Assembly (NCBI GenBank): GCA_016841965.1
Contig: JAEANN010000002.1
Coordinates: 62,001-126,000, forward strand
Direction: 5' to 3'
From: Candidatus Roseilinea mizusawaensis
Lineage (GTDB): Bacteria > Chloroflexota > Anaerolineae > J036 > Brachytrichaceae
Length of the DNA stretch: 64,000 bases
In this document: positions 28,586 through 35,551 of the stretch, piece after piece
Layout of the letters: every line of letters begins with the position of its first letter
Position numbering within the stretch: position 1 is the first letter of the stretch
The notes under the pieces: generated by a model
What the model was told of the DNA's origin: nothing
The model's input: the letters and a program-made list of their open reading frames with translations, nothing else
Databases searched by the model: none
Made by a program: the position numbers and the translations under genes

Positions 28586-29491
28586 TCAAGCTGATAGAAC
28601 CCGGCGCATGATGTCGGCAACCTCGGCGATGGAGAGGGGGAGTGTCAGGTTGGCTGTCCACAAGGCGAAGGCGGCTGCGCCCTGCTCGGCCAGCATCCCG
28701 ATGCCGCCGATTGCGCGCAGGCCGGCGGCTTCAGCCTGGCGCATCAGCCGGGTCACGCGCGGTTTGTATACCAGGTCATACAGCACTGCCTCGCGCGGGA
28801 AGGGTATTCCATCCACCCAGGGCGTGCTATCCTCGTTCGGCTCCATGCCGGCCGAGGTGCAATTCACAATCAGGCGCGCGTCCTGCGCAGCGCGGCGCAA
28901 TCCGTCTGCATCCAGCGCCAGCGCAGACAGGCGGCTGTCTGGAAACACTGCGCGCATGTCATCGACCAGCCGGCGCGCTCGCGCCACGTCGCGGTTGACC
29001 ACGCGGATCGACCAGCCACTGTATGCCAGCGCATACACGATGCCGCGCGCCGACCCGCCCGCGCCGAGCACCAGCGCCGTGCAATGCTCCGCAGCCGCCC
29101 CCGGCCCGCTGTCTACGCCGTGCCAGCGCAGATCGTTGAGGAAGCCGATCCAGTCTGTGTTGTCGCCGATTAAGCGGGGCGCGCCGCCCGGCGTGTCGCC
29201 CGGCGTGTCGCCCGCTGCCTTGATGATGGTGTTCACTGCCCCGATCGCCTCGGCATGCCGGCTGATTTCGTCCAAAAACGGCATGACATTGACTTTGTGC
29301 GGCACGGTCACGTTGGCCCCAGCAATGCTAATGTCATCGCGGATGCGCCACACCCGCTCGGCCAGCTCTTCCAGCGGCGTATGCCACAGTTCATATTGCC
29401 AGTCCATGCCGGCGGCGGCAAATGCGGCGCCCTGCATGCGCGGCGACGCGCTGTGCGCCACCGGACAGCCGATCAATCCAATCCGTTTCAC
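28586..29491 (-). CDS. aroE: Shikimate dehydrogenase
   Basis: 301 residues from a GTG at 29491 with GGAGG 7 nt upstream. It reduces 3-dehydroshikimate with NADPH. Visible: shikimate site 'GCPVAHSASPRMQ', catalytic Lys in 'GANVTVPHKVNVMPFLD', 'GAVNTI', 'IGDNTDWIGF' (catalytic Asp), nucleotide loop 'LGAGGSARGIVYAL', 'VNRDVARA', and 'NCTSAGM'. The start overlaps the aroA stop as GTGA, so it is translationally coupled. A short DTPGDTPGG repeat lies in the loop before the Asn-Asp motif. Confidence 0.95.
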   Translation of the reverse strand: MKRIGLIGCPVAHSASPRMQGAAFAAAGMDWQYELWHTPLEELAERVWRIRDDISIAGANVTVPHKVNVMPFLDEISRHAEAIGAVNTIIKAAGDTPGDTPGGAPRLIGDNTDWIGFLNDLRWHGVDSGPGAAAEHCTALVLGAGGSARGIVYALAYSGWSIRVVNRDVARARRLVDDMRAVFPDSRLSALALDADGLRRAAQDARLIVNCTSAGMEPNEDSTPWVDGIPFPREAVLYDLVYKPRVTRLMRQAEAAGLRAIGGIGMLAEQGAAAFALWTANLTLPLSIAEVADIMRRVLSA

Positions 29492-30786
29492 GAAACAGCC
29501 TCCGGGCACAGCGTAGCCAGATCGTTGAAAAATCCCGGATACGTTTTGCTCACACACTCTGCGCCGGTGATGAGCGTTTCGCCATCGGCCACCAGCGCGG
29601 CCACAGCCAGCGCCATTGCCATGCGATGATCCCCCCGGCCATCGACCACTGCGCCGCGCAAGCGGGTTGGCCCCTCGACGATGAATCCATCGGGCGTGGC
29701 CTCGATGCGCGCGCCCATCTTGCGCAACTCTTCCACCAAGCCGTCGATGCGGTTGCTCTCTTTCACGCGCAACTCTTCCGCATCGCGCACCACGGTTGTG
29801 CCGTGCGCCTGGGTGGCGGCCACAGCAAAGACCGGGAACTCATCGATCATGCGCGCCACCAGTTCGCCGCCGACGTCGATGCCGCGCAGCGCGCTGGATG
29901 AGACGACGATATCTCCCACCGGCTCGCCGCCGGCATCGAGGGCGTGCGCCTCAACCTCGATCTGCGCGCCCATGGCTTGCAAGGCGTCGAGCAGGCCGGT
30001 GCGCGTGGGATTCAGGCCGAGGTGCGTCAGACGCAACCGGCTCTGAGGATGGATGCACCCGGCGACGAGAAAGAACGCCGCAGAGGAAAAGTCTGCCGGC
30101 ACATGCATCTCCAGGGGGCGCAGGCCGGCCTGCGGCGCTTCGGTCTCGATCAACCCGGCCGGGTCGCGCCGGACAGACGCTCCCATTGCCGTCAGCAGGC
30201 GCTCGGTGTGATCGCGGGTCATGGCCGGTTCTGTGATGCGGGTGTGTCCCTCGGCATACAGCGCTGCCAGCAACAACGCCGATTTGATCTGCGCGCTGGC
30301 AATGGGCAAGGTATAGGCGATGCCGTGCAGCGAGGCGCTTTCGATGTGTAACGGGGCGCAGCCGTCGGTGTCTGTGATACGCGCGCCCATGTGGCTCAGC
30401 GGTTGGGTGACACGGCGCATGGGCCGCCGGCGCAACTGCGCGCTGCCATCCAACACGCTGCCGAACGATTGCCCGGCCAGCAGGCCGGCCAGCAGGCGCA
30501 TGGTTGTGCCCGATGAATCGCAGTACAACGGCTGGCCGGCCGGCTTCAACCCGCGCAGTCCGCGCCCTGCAATCAGTAGCGTCTGCTCGCGCTGCTCGAT
30601 GGCCACGCCTAGATGTTGCATGATGCCGATCGCTGCGCGCGTATCGTCGCTGTCCAGATACTCGCGGATGCGGCAGGCGCCATTGGCGATGCTGCCCAGC
30701 AATACCCCGCGCACGGTAATGCTGCGATCGCTCGGCGCGCGCAATGCACCGGCGAGTTGGCGGGGCGGATAAATAGATTGGTTCAT
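29488..30786 (-). CDS. aroA: 3-phosphoshikimate 1-carboxyvinyltransferase (EPSP synthase)
   Basis: 432 residues. Adds enolpyruvate from PEP to shikimate 3-phosphate. Most signatures are intact: 'SGTTMRLLAGLLAG', 'LRRRPMRRV', 'SAQIKSALLLAAL', 'MTRDHTERLL', 'DFSSAAFFLVAG', 'LRVKESNRI' and 'GDHRMAMALAVAAL'. The N-terminal motif is unusual: 'APSDRSITVR' instead of PG(D/S)KS, with Arg21 where nearly all enzymes have a substrate-binding Lys. Overlaps aroE by 4 nt (GTGA); tyrA lies 60 nt upstream. A heptad-like stretch (CAATTGACGATTGAG) lies just before the start. Confidence 0.94.
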   Translation of the reverse strand: MNQSIYPPRQLAGALRAPSDRSITVRGVLLGSIANGACRIREYLDSDDTRAAIGIMQHLGVAIEQREQTLLIAGRGLRGLKPAGQPLYCDSSGTTMRLLAGLLAGQSFGSVLDGSAQLRRRPMRRVTQPLSHMGARITDTDGCAPLHIESASLHGIAYTLPIASAQIKSALLLAALYAEGHTRITEPAMTRDHTERLLTAMGASVRRDPAGLIETEAPQAGLRPLEMHVPADFSSAAFFLVAGCIHPQSRLRLTHLGLNPTRTGLLDALQAMGAQIEVEAHALDAGGEPVGDIVVSSSALRGIDVGGELVARMIDEFPVFAVAATQAHGTTVVRDAEELRVKESNRIDGLVEELRKMGARIEATPDGFIVEGPTRLRGAVVDGRGDHRMAMALAVAALVADGETLITGAECVSKTYPGFFNDLATLCPEAVS

Positions 30787-30846
30787 CTCAATTGACGATT
30801 GAGTATTGAGGATGCAGGCAATGGCCGAGTCACCCAGCGTCTCAGT

Positions 30847-31737
30847 TCAGAAGTGCGCCTTGCGGGTTGTGGCTGCGCCGGCCAGATAGGCGCGCAGGCC
30901 GGCCTCGTCTTTGCGTTCGATCATCGCTGTGAGCTGGTCGAGTGAAAACTGGAAATCGCGGATGGCCCCCGTGACCGCGTTGGCGTTGGTCAACAGAATG
31001 TCCAGCATCATGGTCACATCGCTGGCAGCCACGCGGCTGGTGTCGCGGAAGCCGCTGGCGGTCACCTGCCACAGCGCCGGGTCGTTCAGGCCGGCCTGAT
31101 CGGCTGCTGTGACCAGCGCCACAGCCAGCGCGTATGGCAGATGGCTGGCGAAGGCCACCAGCATGTCGTGCCGGGCTGGGTCCAGCTCCAGCGTGACGGC
31201 CCCGGCATGTTCTGCCAGCGTTTTGACGGCTGCCAAGGCCGCGTCGTCGGTGCGAGTCGAACGGGTCAAGATCCACGTCTTGTTGCGATACAAATCTGCA
31301 TCGGCGGCATCGAGGCCGGTTACCTCCTTGCCGCACATCGGGTGCGAGCCAACCGCGCGCAAAGAATCAGGCAACCGATTCATGGCGCGGACGATCTCCG
31401 ACTTGGTGCTGCCCAGGTCGGTGATGATGGCGCCGGCTTTGGCTGCGCCGGCCAGATCGCCCAACTGTGTAATGATTGTGCGCACCGGCGTGGCCAAGAT
31501 CACCATGTCAGCGCCGGCCACGCCCTCTTCCAGGCTGGTTGTGGCGGCGTCGACGATGCCGCGCGCCAGTGCCTCGTGGGCGGTCTCGGCGCGCCGGGCT
31601 ACGCCGGTGATATGCGCATAGTGGCCCCGCACGGCCAGCGCCAGCGACGCTCCCATCAGCCCCAACCCGACGACACAAACGGATGATTGGCGATTGGCAA
31701 TTGCGGTTGGCGGATTAACGATTGACGATTGGCTCAC
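30847..31737 (-). CDS. tyrA: Prephenate dehydrogenase
   Basis: 296 residues from a GTG at 31737. Makes 4-hydroxyphenylpyruvate (or, if arogenate is used, tyrosine) with NAD(P). The dinucleotide loop is 'VVGLGLMGASLALA', and the prephenate site is 'GSHPMCGKEVTGLDAADADLY' with the catalytic His; 'FASHLPYALA' and 'SGFRDTSRVAASD' are family marks. The first ~18 residues, with 'SIVN' and 'IANRQSS', are encoded by seven GATTGGC-type heptads (31685-31733), so the native N-terminus was built from, or lies after, a repeat array. No ribosome site is visible. It follows aroF with a 25-nt gap. Confidence 0.93.
   Translation of the reverse strand: MSQSSIVNPPTAIANRQSSVCVVGLGLMGASLALAVRGHYAHITGVARRAETAHEALARGIVDAATTSLEEGVAGADMVILATPVRTIITQLGDLAGAAKAGAIITDLGSTKSEIVRAMNRLPDSLRAVGSHPMCGKEVTGLDAADADLYRNKTWILTRSTRTDDAALAAVKTLAEHAGAVTLELDPARHDMLVAFASHLPYALAVALVTAADQAGLNDPALWQVTASGFRDTSRVAASDVTMMLDILLTNANAVTGAIRDFQFSLDQLTAMIERKDEAGLRAYLAGAATTRKAHF
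31685..31733. repeat. Heptad array, seven units, encoding the TyrA N-terminus
   Basis: GATTGGC, GATTGGC, AATTGCG, GTTGGCG, GATTAAC, GATTGAC, GATTGGC: strict 7-bp period over 49 bp. Confidence 0.85.
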
Positions 31738-31762
31738 AGGCTGATTGTACGAGATGCCGCCT

Positions 31763-32794
31763 TCACACGGTGCGATCGACTGCCTCGGCCACCCGGCGCA
31801 CGCGCGCCACTAGGTCGGCGTAGCGCGCCGGCGTCAAAGACTGCGCGCCGTCGGACAGCGCCTGCTCTGGGTGGGGATGCACCTCGACGATCAGGCCGTC
31901 TGCGCCGGCGGCAATGGCAGCCTTCGAGACGGCGGTGACATACTCCCATTTGCCGGTGCCGTGGCTGGGATCGACAATCACCGGCAGGTGGCTGAGTTGT
32001 TTCAGCACCGGCACCGCGTTGATGTCGAGCGTGTTGCGGGTGTAGGTCTCGAAGGTGCGGATGCCGCGCTCGCACAGCATGACGTTGTAGTTGCCCTGCG
32101 ACATGATGTACTCGGCAGCCATGAGCAGCTCTTCCAGTGTGCTGGACATGCCGCGTTTGAGCAGCACCGGCTTCATGCTGGCGCCGGCGGCGGTGAGCAG
32201 CGGATAGTTCTGCATGTTCCGCGCGCCAATTTGCAGGATGTCGGCGTAGCTGGCCACAAGGTTCACCTGCTCCGTCGCCATCACTTCGGTCACGATCGCC
32301 AGCCCGTATTCCGCGCGCGCCTGGGCCAGCCATTTCAAAGCGTCTTCGCCGTAGCCCTGGAACGAGTAGGGCGAGGTGCGCGGCTTGTACGCACCGCCGC
32401 GCAGAATGCTTGCCCCGGCTTCCTTCACCATGCGCGCGCTCTCCATGATCTGCTCGCGGCTCTCGGCGGAACACGGGCCGGCCATCAGGGCAATTGCTGC
32501 TGGAGGCCCGCCGACCTGCACCGTGTGCCCGTTGACCCGAATCGAGATAATCGTGTCATCTTTCTTAAATTCGCGGCTGGCCAGTTTGAAGGGCCGCAAG
32601 ATAGGCACCACACGCTCCACCCCGCTGAGCAGCTCGAACAAGTCGCGGTTGACCGGCCGGTCGTTGCCCACCACGCCGATGATGGTGCGCTCCTCGCCCT
32701 GTGACAGGTGCGCTTTCAGGCCGATCTCTTCGATGCGTTTCACCACTGCCCCGACTTCGGCGGTCGAGGCGTCGGATTTCATGATGATGACCAT
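31763..32794 (-). CDS. aroF: DAHP synthase, second tandem copy
   Basis: 343 residues from the ATG at 32794. Condenses PEP and erythrose 4-phosphate, the entry to the shikimate pathway. An N-terminal ferredoxin-like domain (residues 1-~68, '[22 protein letters not shown]') precedes the barrel: '[10 protein letters not shown]', '[18 protein letters not shown]', 'QIGARNMQN', 'KPVLLKRG', 'CERGIRTFE', 'VDPSHGTG'. This is the short type I-beta form found in Thermotoga and Bacillus, where the N-domain mediates Tyr/Phe inhibition. It is about 70% identical by eye to the adjacent copy at 33015-34043, a tandem duplication. Repeat element copy B lies in the 220-nt gap between them. Confidence 0.95.
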   Translation of the reverse strand: MVIIMKSDASTAEVGAVVKRIEEIGLKAHLSQGEERTIIGVVGNDRPVNRDLFELLSGVERVVPILRPFKLASREFKKDDTIISIRVNGHTVQVGGPPAAIALMAGPCSAESREQIMESARMVKEAGASILRGGAYKPRTSPYSFQGYGEDALKWLAQARAEYGLAIVTEVMATEQVNLVASYADILQIGARNMQNYPLLTAAGASMKPVLLKRGMSSTLEELLMAAEYIMSQGNYNVMLCERGIRTFETYTRNTLDINAVPVLKQLSHLPVIVDPSHGTGKWEYVTAVSKAAIAAGADGLIVEVHPHPEQALSDGAQSLTPARYADLVARVRRVAEAVDRTV

Positions 32795-32828
32795 CTTTCT
32801 ATTTCCGATTTTAGATTTGCGATTCTGG

Positions 32829-32954
32829 CTACCTGACAGATTCCCACGACGCCCGGTCAACTGCGCTCGGTCGCCGGCCTCGCGGACGAGGCCGGGGAGC
32901 CAGTAAGCGGCACACAGACAATCAGTCACTGTTTTCAAATCTGTCGGGTAGCTG
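32829..32954. repeat. TIR-bounded repeat element, copy B
   Basis: Left end CTACCTGACAGATTCCCAC; right end reads, reverse complemented, CAGCTACCCGACAGATTT. The inside keeps one GGCCTCG-CGGA-CGAGGCC hairpin and the CAGTCACTGTTTTCAAA segment also found at the right end of copy A (8709-9078). It is flanked on both sides by the same 15 bp, GATTTGCGATTCTGG (32814-32828 and 32955-32969). Those flanks are heptads of an array, so the duplication may be target-site duplication or a property of the array itself. Confidence 0.75.
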
Positions 32955-33014
32955 GATTTGCGATTCTGGATTGGGCGCGCGTGCCACCCGGCAACAATCC
33001 ACAATCCAAAATGC

Positions 33015-34043
33015 CTATAGGCTGCGGTCCATAGCCTCGGCGATCCGCCGTGATTGCCGCACCAGATCGGCAAATTCTTCGGGCTTCAGCGATTGCGCGC
33101 CATCGGACATCGCCTGCGCCGGGTCGGGATGCACCTCGACGATCAGACCATCTGCGCCGGCGGCAATCGCGGCTCGGCTGGCGGCGGTGACGTATTCAGA
33201 TTTGCCGGTGGCGTGGCTGGGATCGACGATCACCGGCAGGTGACTGAGCTTCTTCAGCACCGGCACCGCGTTGATGTCAAGCGTGTTGCGGGTGTAGGTC
33301 TCGAAGGTGCGAATGCCGCGCTCACACAACATGACGTTGTAGTTGCCGCGCGACATGATGTACTCGGCGGCCATGAGCAACTCTTCGATGGTGTTGGCCA
33401 TGCCGCGCTTGAGCAGCACCGGCTTCATGCTGGCGCCGGCGGCGTTGAGCAGCGCAAAGTTTTGCATGTTGCGCGCGCCAATCTGAAGCACGTTGGCGTA
33501 TTGCGCCACCAGCGACACTTGTTCGGGCGACATGACTTCGGTCACGACGGCCAGGCCGGTTTGTTCGCGTGCTTCGGCCATCCATTGCAGCGCCTTTTCG
33601 CCGTAGCCCTGGAACGAGTAGGGCGAGGTGCGCGGCTTGTACGCGCCCCCGCGCAGCCCTTTGGCGCCGGCTTCTTTCACCGCGTGCGCTGCTTCCAACA
33701 CTTGCTCGCGGCTTTCGGCAGAACACGGCCCGGCAATGATGATGATCTCGTTGCCTCCCATCTTGACGCCGTGACCGTTCATGCCGATCAGTGTCACGGT
33801 CGTGTTGTCCGGCTTGAACTCACGGCTGGCAAGTTTGAATGGTTTGAGGATCGGCAGCGTCGCCTCAACGCCGGGCAACGTCTCGAAGATGGTGCGATCG
33901 ACTGGCCGGTCATTGCCAACCAGCCCAATCACCACGCGTTCTTCGCCGTAGATCGGATGGGCCTGAAACCCCAGCGACTCGATGCGCGCCATGATGGCGC
34001 CGACTTCTTTGGTAGTTGCGCCTGCCTTCATGATGATGACCAT
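33015..34043 (-). CDS. aroF: DAHP synthase, first tandem copy
   Basis: 342 residues; ATG with AGGAG 7 nt upstream, the better ribosome site of the two copies. Same domain order as its neighbour: N-terminal regulatory ferredoxin-like domain ('[22 protein letters not shown]'), then the barrel with '[10 protein letters not shown]', '[18 protein letters not shown]', 'QIGARNMQN', 'KPVLLKRG', 'CERGIRTFE', 'VDPSHATG'. Differences cluster in the N-domain and its linker, where feedback ligands bind in related enzymes, so the two copies may differ in inhibition by Tyr, Phe or chorismate. Second gene after the attenuator, 87 nt behind aroH. Confidence 0.95.
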   Translation of the reverse strand: MVIIMKAGATTKEVGAIMARIESLGFQAHPIYGEERVVIGLVGNDRPVDRTIFETLPGVEATLPILKPFKLASREFKPDNTTVTLIGMNGHGVKMGGNEIIIIAGPCSAESREQVLEAAHAVKEAGAKGLRGGAYKPRTSPYSFQGYGEKALQWMAEAREQTGLAVVTEVMSPEQVSLVAQYANVLQIGARNMQNFALLNAAGASMKPVLLKRGMANTIEELLMAAEYIMSRGNYNVMLCERGIRTFETYTRNTLDINAVPVLKKLSHLPVIVDPSHATGKSEYVTAASRAAIAAGADGLIVEVHPDPAQAMSDGAQSLKPEEFADLVRQSRRIAEAMDRSL

Positions 34044-34130
34044 TTCACACTCCTGGATTCACCCAATGAATGATTGTGCGATTGAACAATGCCCTTGCCC
34101 TAATGTCTGAATGATGTCTGAATACTGTGC

Positions 34131-34499
34131 TCAGCCTTCGCGAATCCTGTCTGGGCGCAGTTTCTCTGCGCCCCGGATGTAGACATGTTTGATCTCGCTG
34201 GCCGGCTTGTCCGTGTTCCAGTGGATCAGGATACGCACACAGCGCGGTAGGTCATGTGGCACATCCATTTCGTGCATACACATCAGCGCGGTCTCTGTCC
34301 AGCCGAGCTGGCGCGCCGCAACGGCAGGAAACTCGGCGTTTAGGTCGCGCGTGGTGCTGAAGAAGGCGCTGGCAATGTGCTCGGCTTGAATGCCGTTTGC
34401 CTCAACCAGTTTCTCCAGCAACTCGCGGGTTGCCTCAATGATTGCCGTTTTGGTGTTCTCGGTTGCTACTGTCGCTCCACGCACGCCGCGTAATCCCAT
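34131..34499 (-). CDS. aroH: Chorismate mutase, AroH class
   Basis: 122 residues; ATG with AAGGAGG about 11 nt upstream. Converts chorismate to prephenate. Matches the Bacillus-type trimeric fold: 'GLRGVRGATVATENTKTAI' (active Arg), 'ATRELLEKLVEANG', 'ASAFFSTTRDLNAEFPAVAAR', 'MCMHEMDVP' and 'LPRCVRILIHWNT' (Arg of the active site). First structural gene of the aromatic operon, right behind the attenuator. Having chorismate mutase and tyrA but no prephenate dehydratase here points to tyrosine as the main end product of this operon. Confidence 0.95.
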   Translation of the reverse strand: MGLRGVRGATVATENTKTAIIEATRELLEKLVEANGIQAEHIASAFFSTTRDLNAEFPAVAARQLGWTETALMCMHEMDVPHDLPRCVRILIHWNTDKPASEIKHVYIRGAEKLRPDRIREG

Positions 34500-34583
34500 A
34501 TCTTGATAGTCCTCCTTAAGTTTTGTTTTTTGTGCCAGCCGACATGCTCAACCGCCTGCCTGGTCTGTCAGTCGCACAACAAA

Positions 34584-34614
34584 AAGAGCGCGGGGCTTAC
34601 TGCTCCGCGCTCTT
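34584..34614 (-). terminator. Attenuator terminator of the aromatic operon
   Basis: On the minus strand AAGAGCGCGG / CCGCGCTCTT, perfect 10-bp stem, 11-nt loop, then TTTGTTG: an intrinsic terminator lying between the leader ORF stop (34637) and aroH (34499). Its 5' arm and loop can instead pair with the leader (see the antiterminator entry). Confidence 0.9.
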
Positions 34615-34677
34615 GATTCCCTGAAATCCGTCTACTTCAACTGGTCAATCCCTTCGTAGACTCGCGTGGGAGTAAGC
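34595..34677 (-). promoter_or_regulatory. Antiterminator pairing of the aromatic attenuator
   Basis: Leader GCTTACT (34677 to 34671) and CGCG (34666 to 34663) can pair with AGTAAGC (34601 to 34595) and CGCG (34609 to 34606), separated by a 4x4 internal loop. This pairing uses the 5' arm and loop of the terminator, so both cannot form. The same leader CGCGAGT (34666 to 34660) can pair with ACTCGCG (34741 to 34735), giving the classic 1:2, 2:3 and 3:4 alternatives. Confidence 0.75.
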
Positions 34678-34744
34678 TGCCTTTGCCGGCGGCAAAGTAG
34701 CCGTAAAACCAGAAGTAGCTAAACGAGAAAACTCCGCGAGTCAT
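34637..34744 (-). CDS. Aromatic-rich leader peptide of the aro operon
   Basis: 35 codons starting with ATG at 34744 and ending in TGA. Residues 6-17 are FSFSYFWFYGYF, nine aromatic of twelve, covering Phe, Tyr and Trp. The later part ('AAGKGSLLPRE') is encoded by the RNA segment used in the antiterminator. A ribosome stalled at residues 6-17 for lack of aromatic aminoacyl-tRNA would mask ACTCGCG and free the antiterminator; a ribosome reaching the stop codon would cover that segment and let the terminator form. No Shine-Dalgarno; the predicted transcript start is only about 8 nt upstream, so translation is nearly leaderless. Confidence 0.88.
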   Translation of the reverse strand: MTRGVFSFSYFWFYGYFAAGKGSLLPRESTKGLTS

Positions 34745-34759
34745 TGCTAAGCGGACGAG

Positions 34760-34788
34760 ATGGTAATTCATGCCGGGTGGTGTGTCAA
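34760..34788 (-). promoter_or_regulatory. Promoter of the aromatic operon
   Basis: TTGACA (34788 to 34783), 17-nt spacer, TACCAT (34765 to 34760) on the minus strand; the leader ORF begins 15 nt after the -10 box. Confidence 0.75.
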
Positions 34789-34814
34789 GAGGGATTTTTC
34801 CAGTTTGGGCGTTT

Positions 34815-34820
34815 TACAAT
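34815..34820 (+). promoter_or_regulatory. Putative -10 box 7 nt before start (leaderless)
   Basis: TACAAT, then CCCGGCC and the ATG at 34828. The same CCCGGCC-ATG follows TATAAT at the 49451 gene. Confidence 0.5.
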
Positions 34821-34827
34821 CCCGGCC

Positions 34828-35478
34828 ATGCCGCGCTACATTGCCCTGTTCAAGCCCTACGGCGTGCTATCGTCGTTTACCCACGAGGCGCAGCCGGCCG
34901 ACGCCGCAAAGCGCACACTGAGCGAGTTTGGCCTGCCGCCCGGCGTCTACGCAGCCGGCCGGCTGGACTACGACAGCGAGGGCCTGCTGCTCCTCAGCGA
35001 TGACGGCGCTTTCATCCATCGCCTGACCGACCCGCGCCATAAGCTGCCCAAAACATACTGGGCGCAGGTCGAGGGCGAGCCGGCCGAATCTCAACTGAAC
35101 CAGTTGCGGCGCGGCGTGCTGGTGCGCGGCTATCGCACGCGGCCTTGTCGGGCGCGCGTGTTGGCGGCCGGCATTGCGCCGGCTCAGGCCAACAGCCCTT
35201 TGGCGCCCTTGTCGCTGGCCGGCCAGCAACTGGCCGGCCAGCAACTGGCCGGCCAGCCCATCGCATTGCCCCCGCGCGACAAGCCGGTGACGCCGCACGG
35301 CCCCACAGCCTGGATCGAGTTGATCCTGACCGAGGGCAAGAAGCGCCAGGTGCGCCATATGACTGCCGCTGTCGGACTGCCCACCTTGCGACTGATTCGT
35401 GTAGCGATTGGCCGGCTGACCCTCGCCGGTTTGGCGCCGGGGCAGTGGCGCGATGTCTGGCCGGCGGATATCCTGTAG
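34828..35478 (+). CDS. RsuA/RluE-type rRNA pseudouridine synthase
   Basis: 216 residues from the ATG at 34828. Lacks an N-terminal S4 domain, like RluE/YmfC and other short members. Motif I is 'IALFKPYGVLSSF', the catalytic Asp is in 'AAGRLDYDSEGLLLLSDDG', and 'TYWAQVEG' and 'TEGKKRQVRHMTAAVGLPTLRLIRVAIG' are typical of the family that modifies 16S or 23S rRNA uridines. A family-atypical insert 'LAGQQLAGQQLAGQ' comes from a 15-bp repeat (35215-35256). No Shine-Dalgarno; TACAAT lies 7 nt before the start. Confidence 0.88.
   Translation: MPRYIALFKPYGVLSSFTHEAQPADAAKRTLSEFGLPPGVYAAGRLDYDSEGLLLLSDDGAFIHRLTDPRHKLPKTYWAQVEGEPAESQLNQLRRGVLVRGYRTRPCRARVLAAGIAPAQANSPLAPLSLAGQQLAGQQLAGQPIALPPRDKPVTPHGPTAWIELILTEGKKRQVRHMTAAVGLPTLRLIRVAIGRLTLAGLAPGQWRDVWPADIL
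35215..35256. repeat. 15-bp in-frame tandem repeat containing GGCCGGCC
   Basis: CTGGCCGGCCAGCAA, 2.8 copies, inside the pseudouridine synthase gene; each unit contains the palindrome CTGGCCGGCCAG. Confidence 0.9.
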
Positions 35479-35543
35479 GGGCAAGTCACTAGATTTGCCC
35501 CAAGTCGCCAGACTTGCCTGTGGGACAAGCCGGCGGCTTGTCC
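35478..35543. terminator. Two hairpins between convergent genes
   Basis: GGGGCAA / TTGCCCC (35478-35501) and GGACAAGCC-GGC-GGCTTGTCC (35523-35543, 9-bp perfect stem). They lie between the stop codons of two converging genes and probably act for both directions. No U-tract is present. Confidence 0.6.
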
Positions 35544-35551
35544 TGCACCCG

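Noticed and set aside
32829-32954. Interpretation of copy B as a terminator between the aroF genes
   Set aside because: It has hairpin potential, but its ends and inner segments match copy A, and no T-run follows; a repeat element explains it better, though an effect on readthrough is possible.
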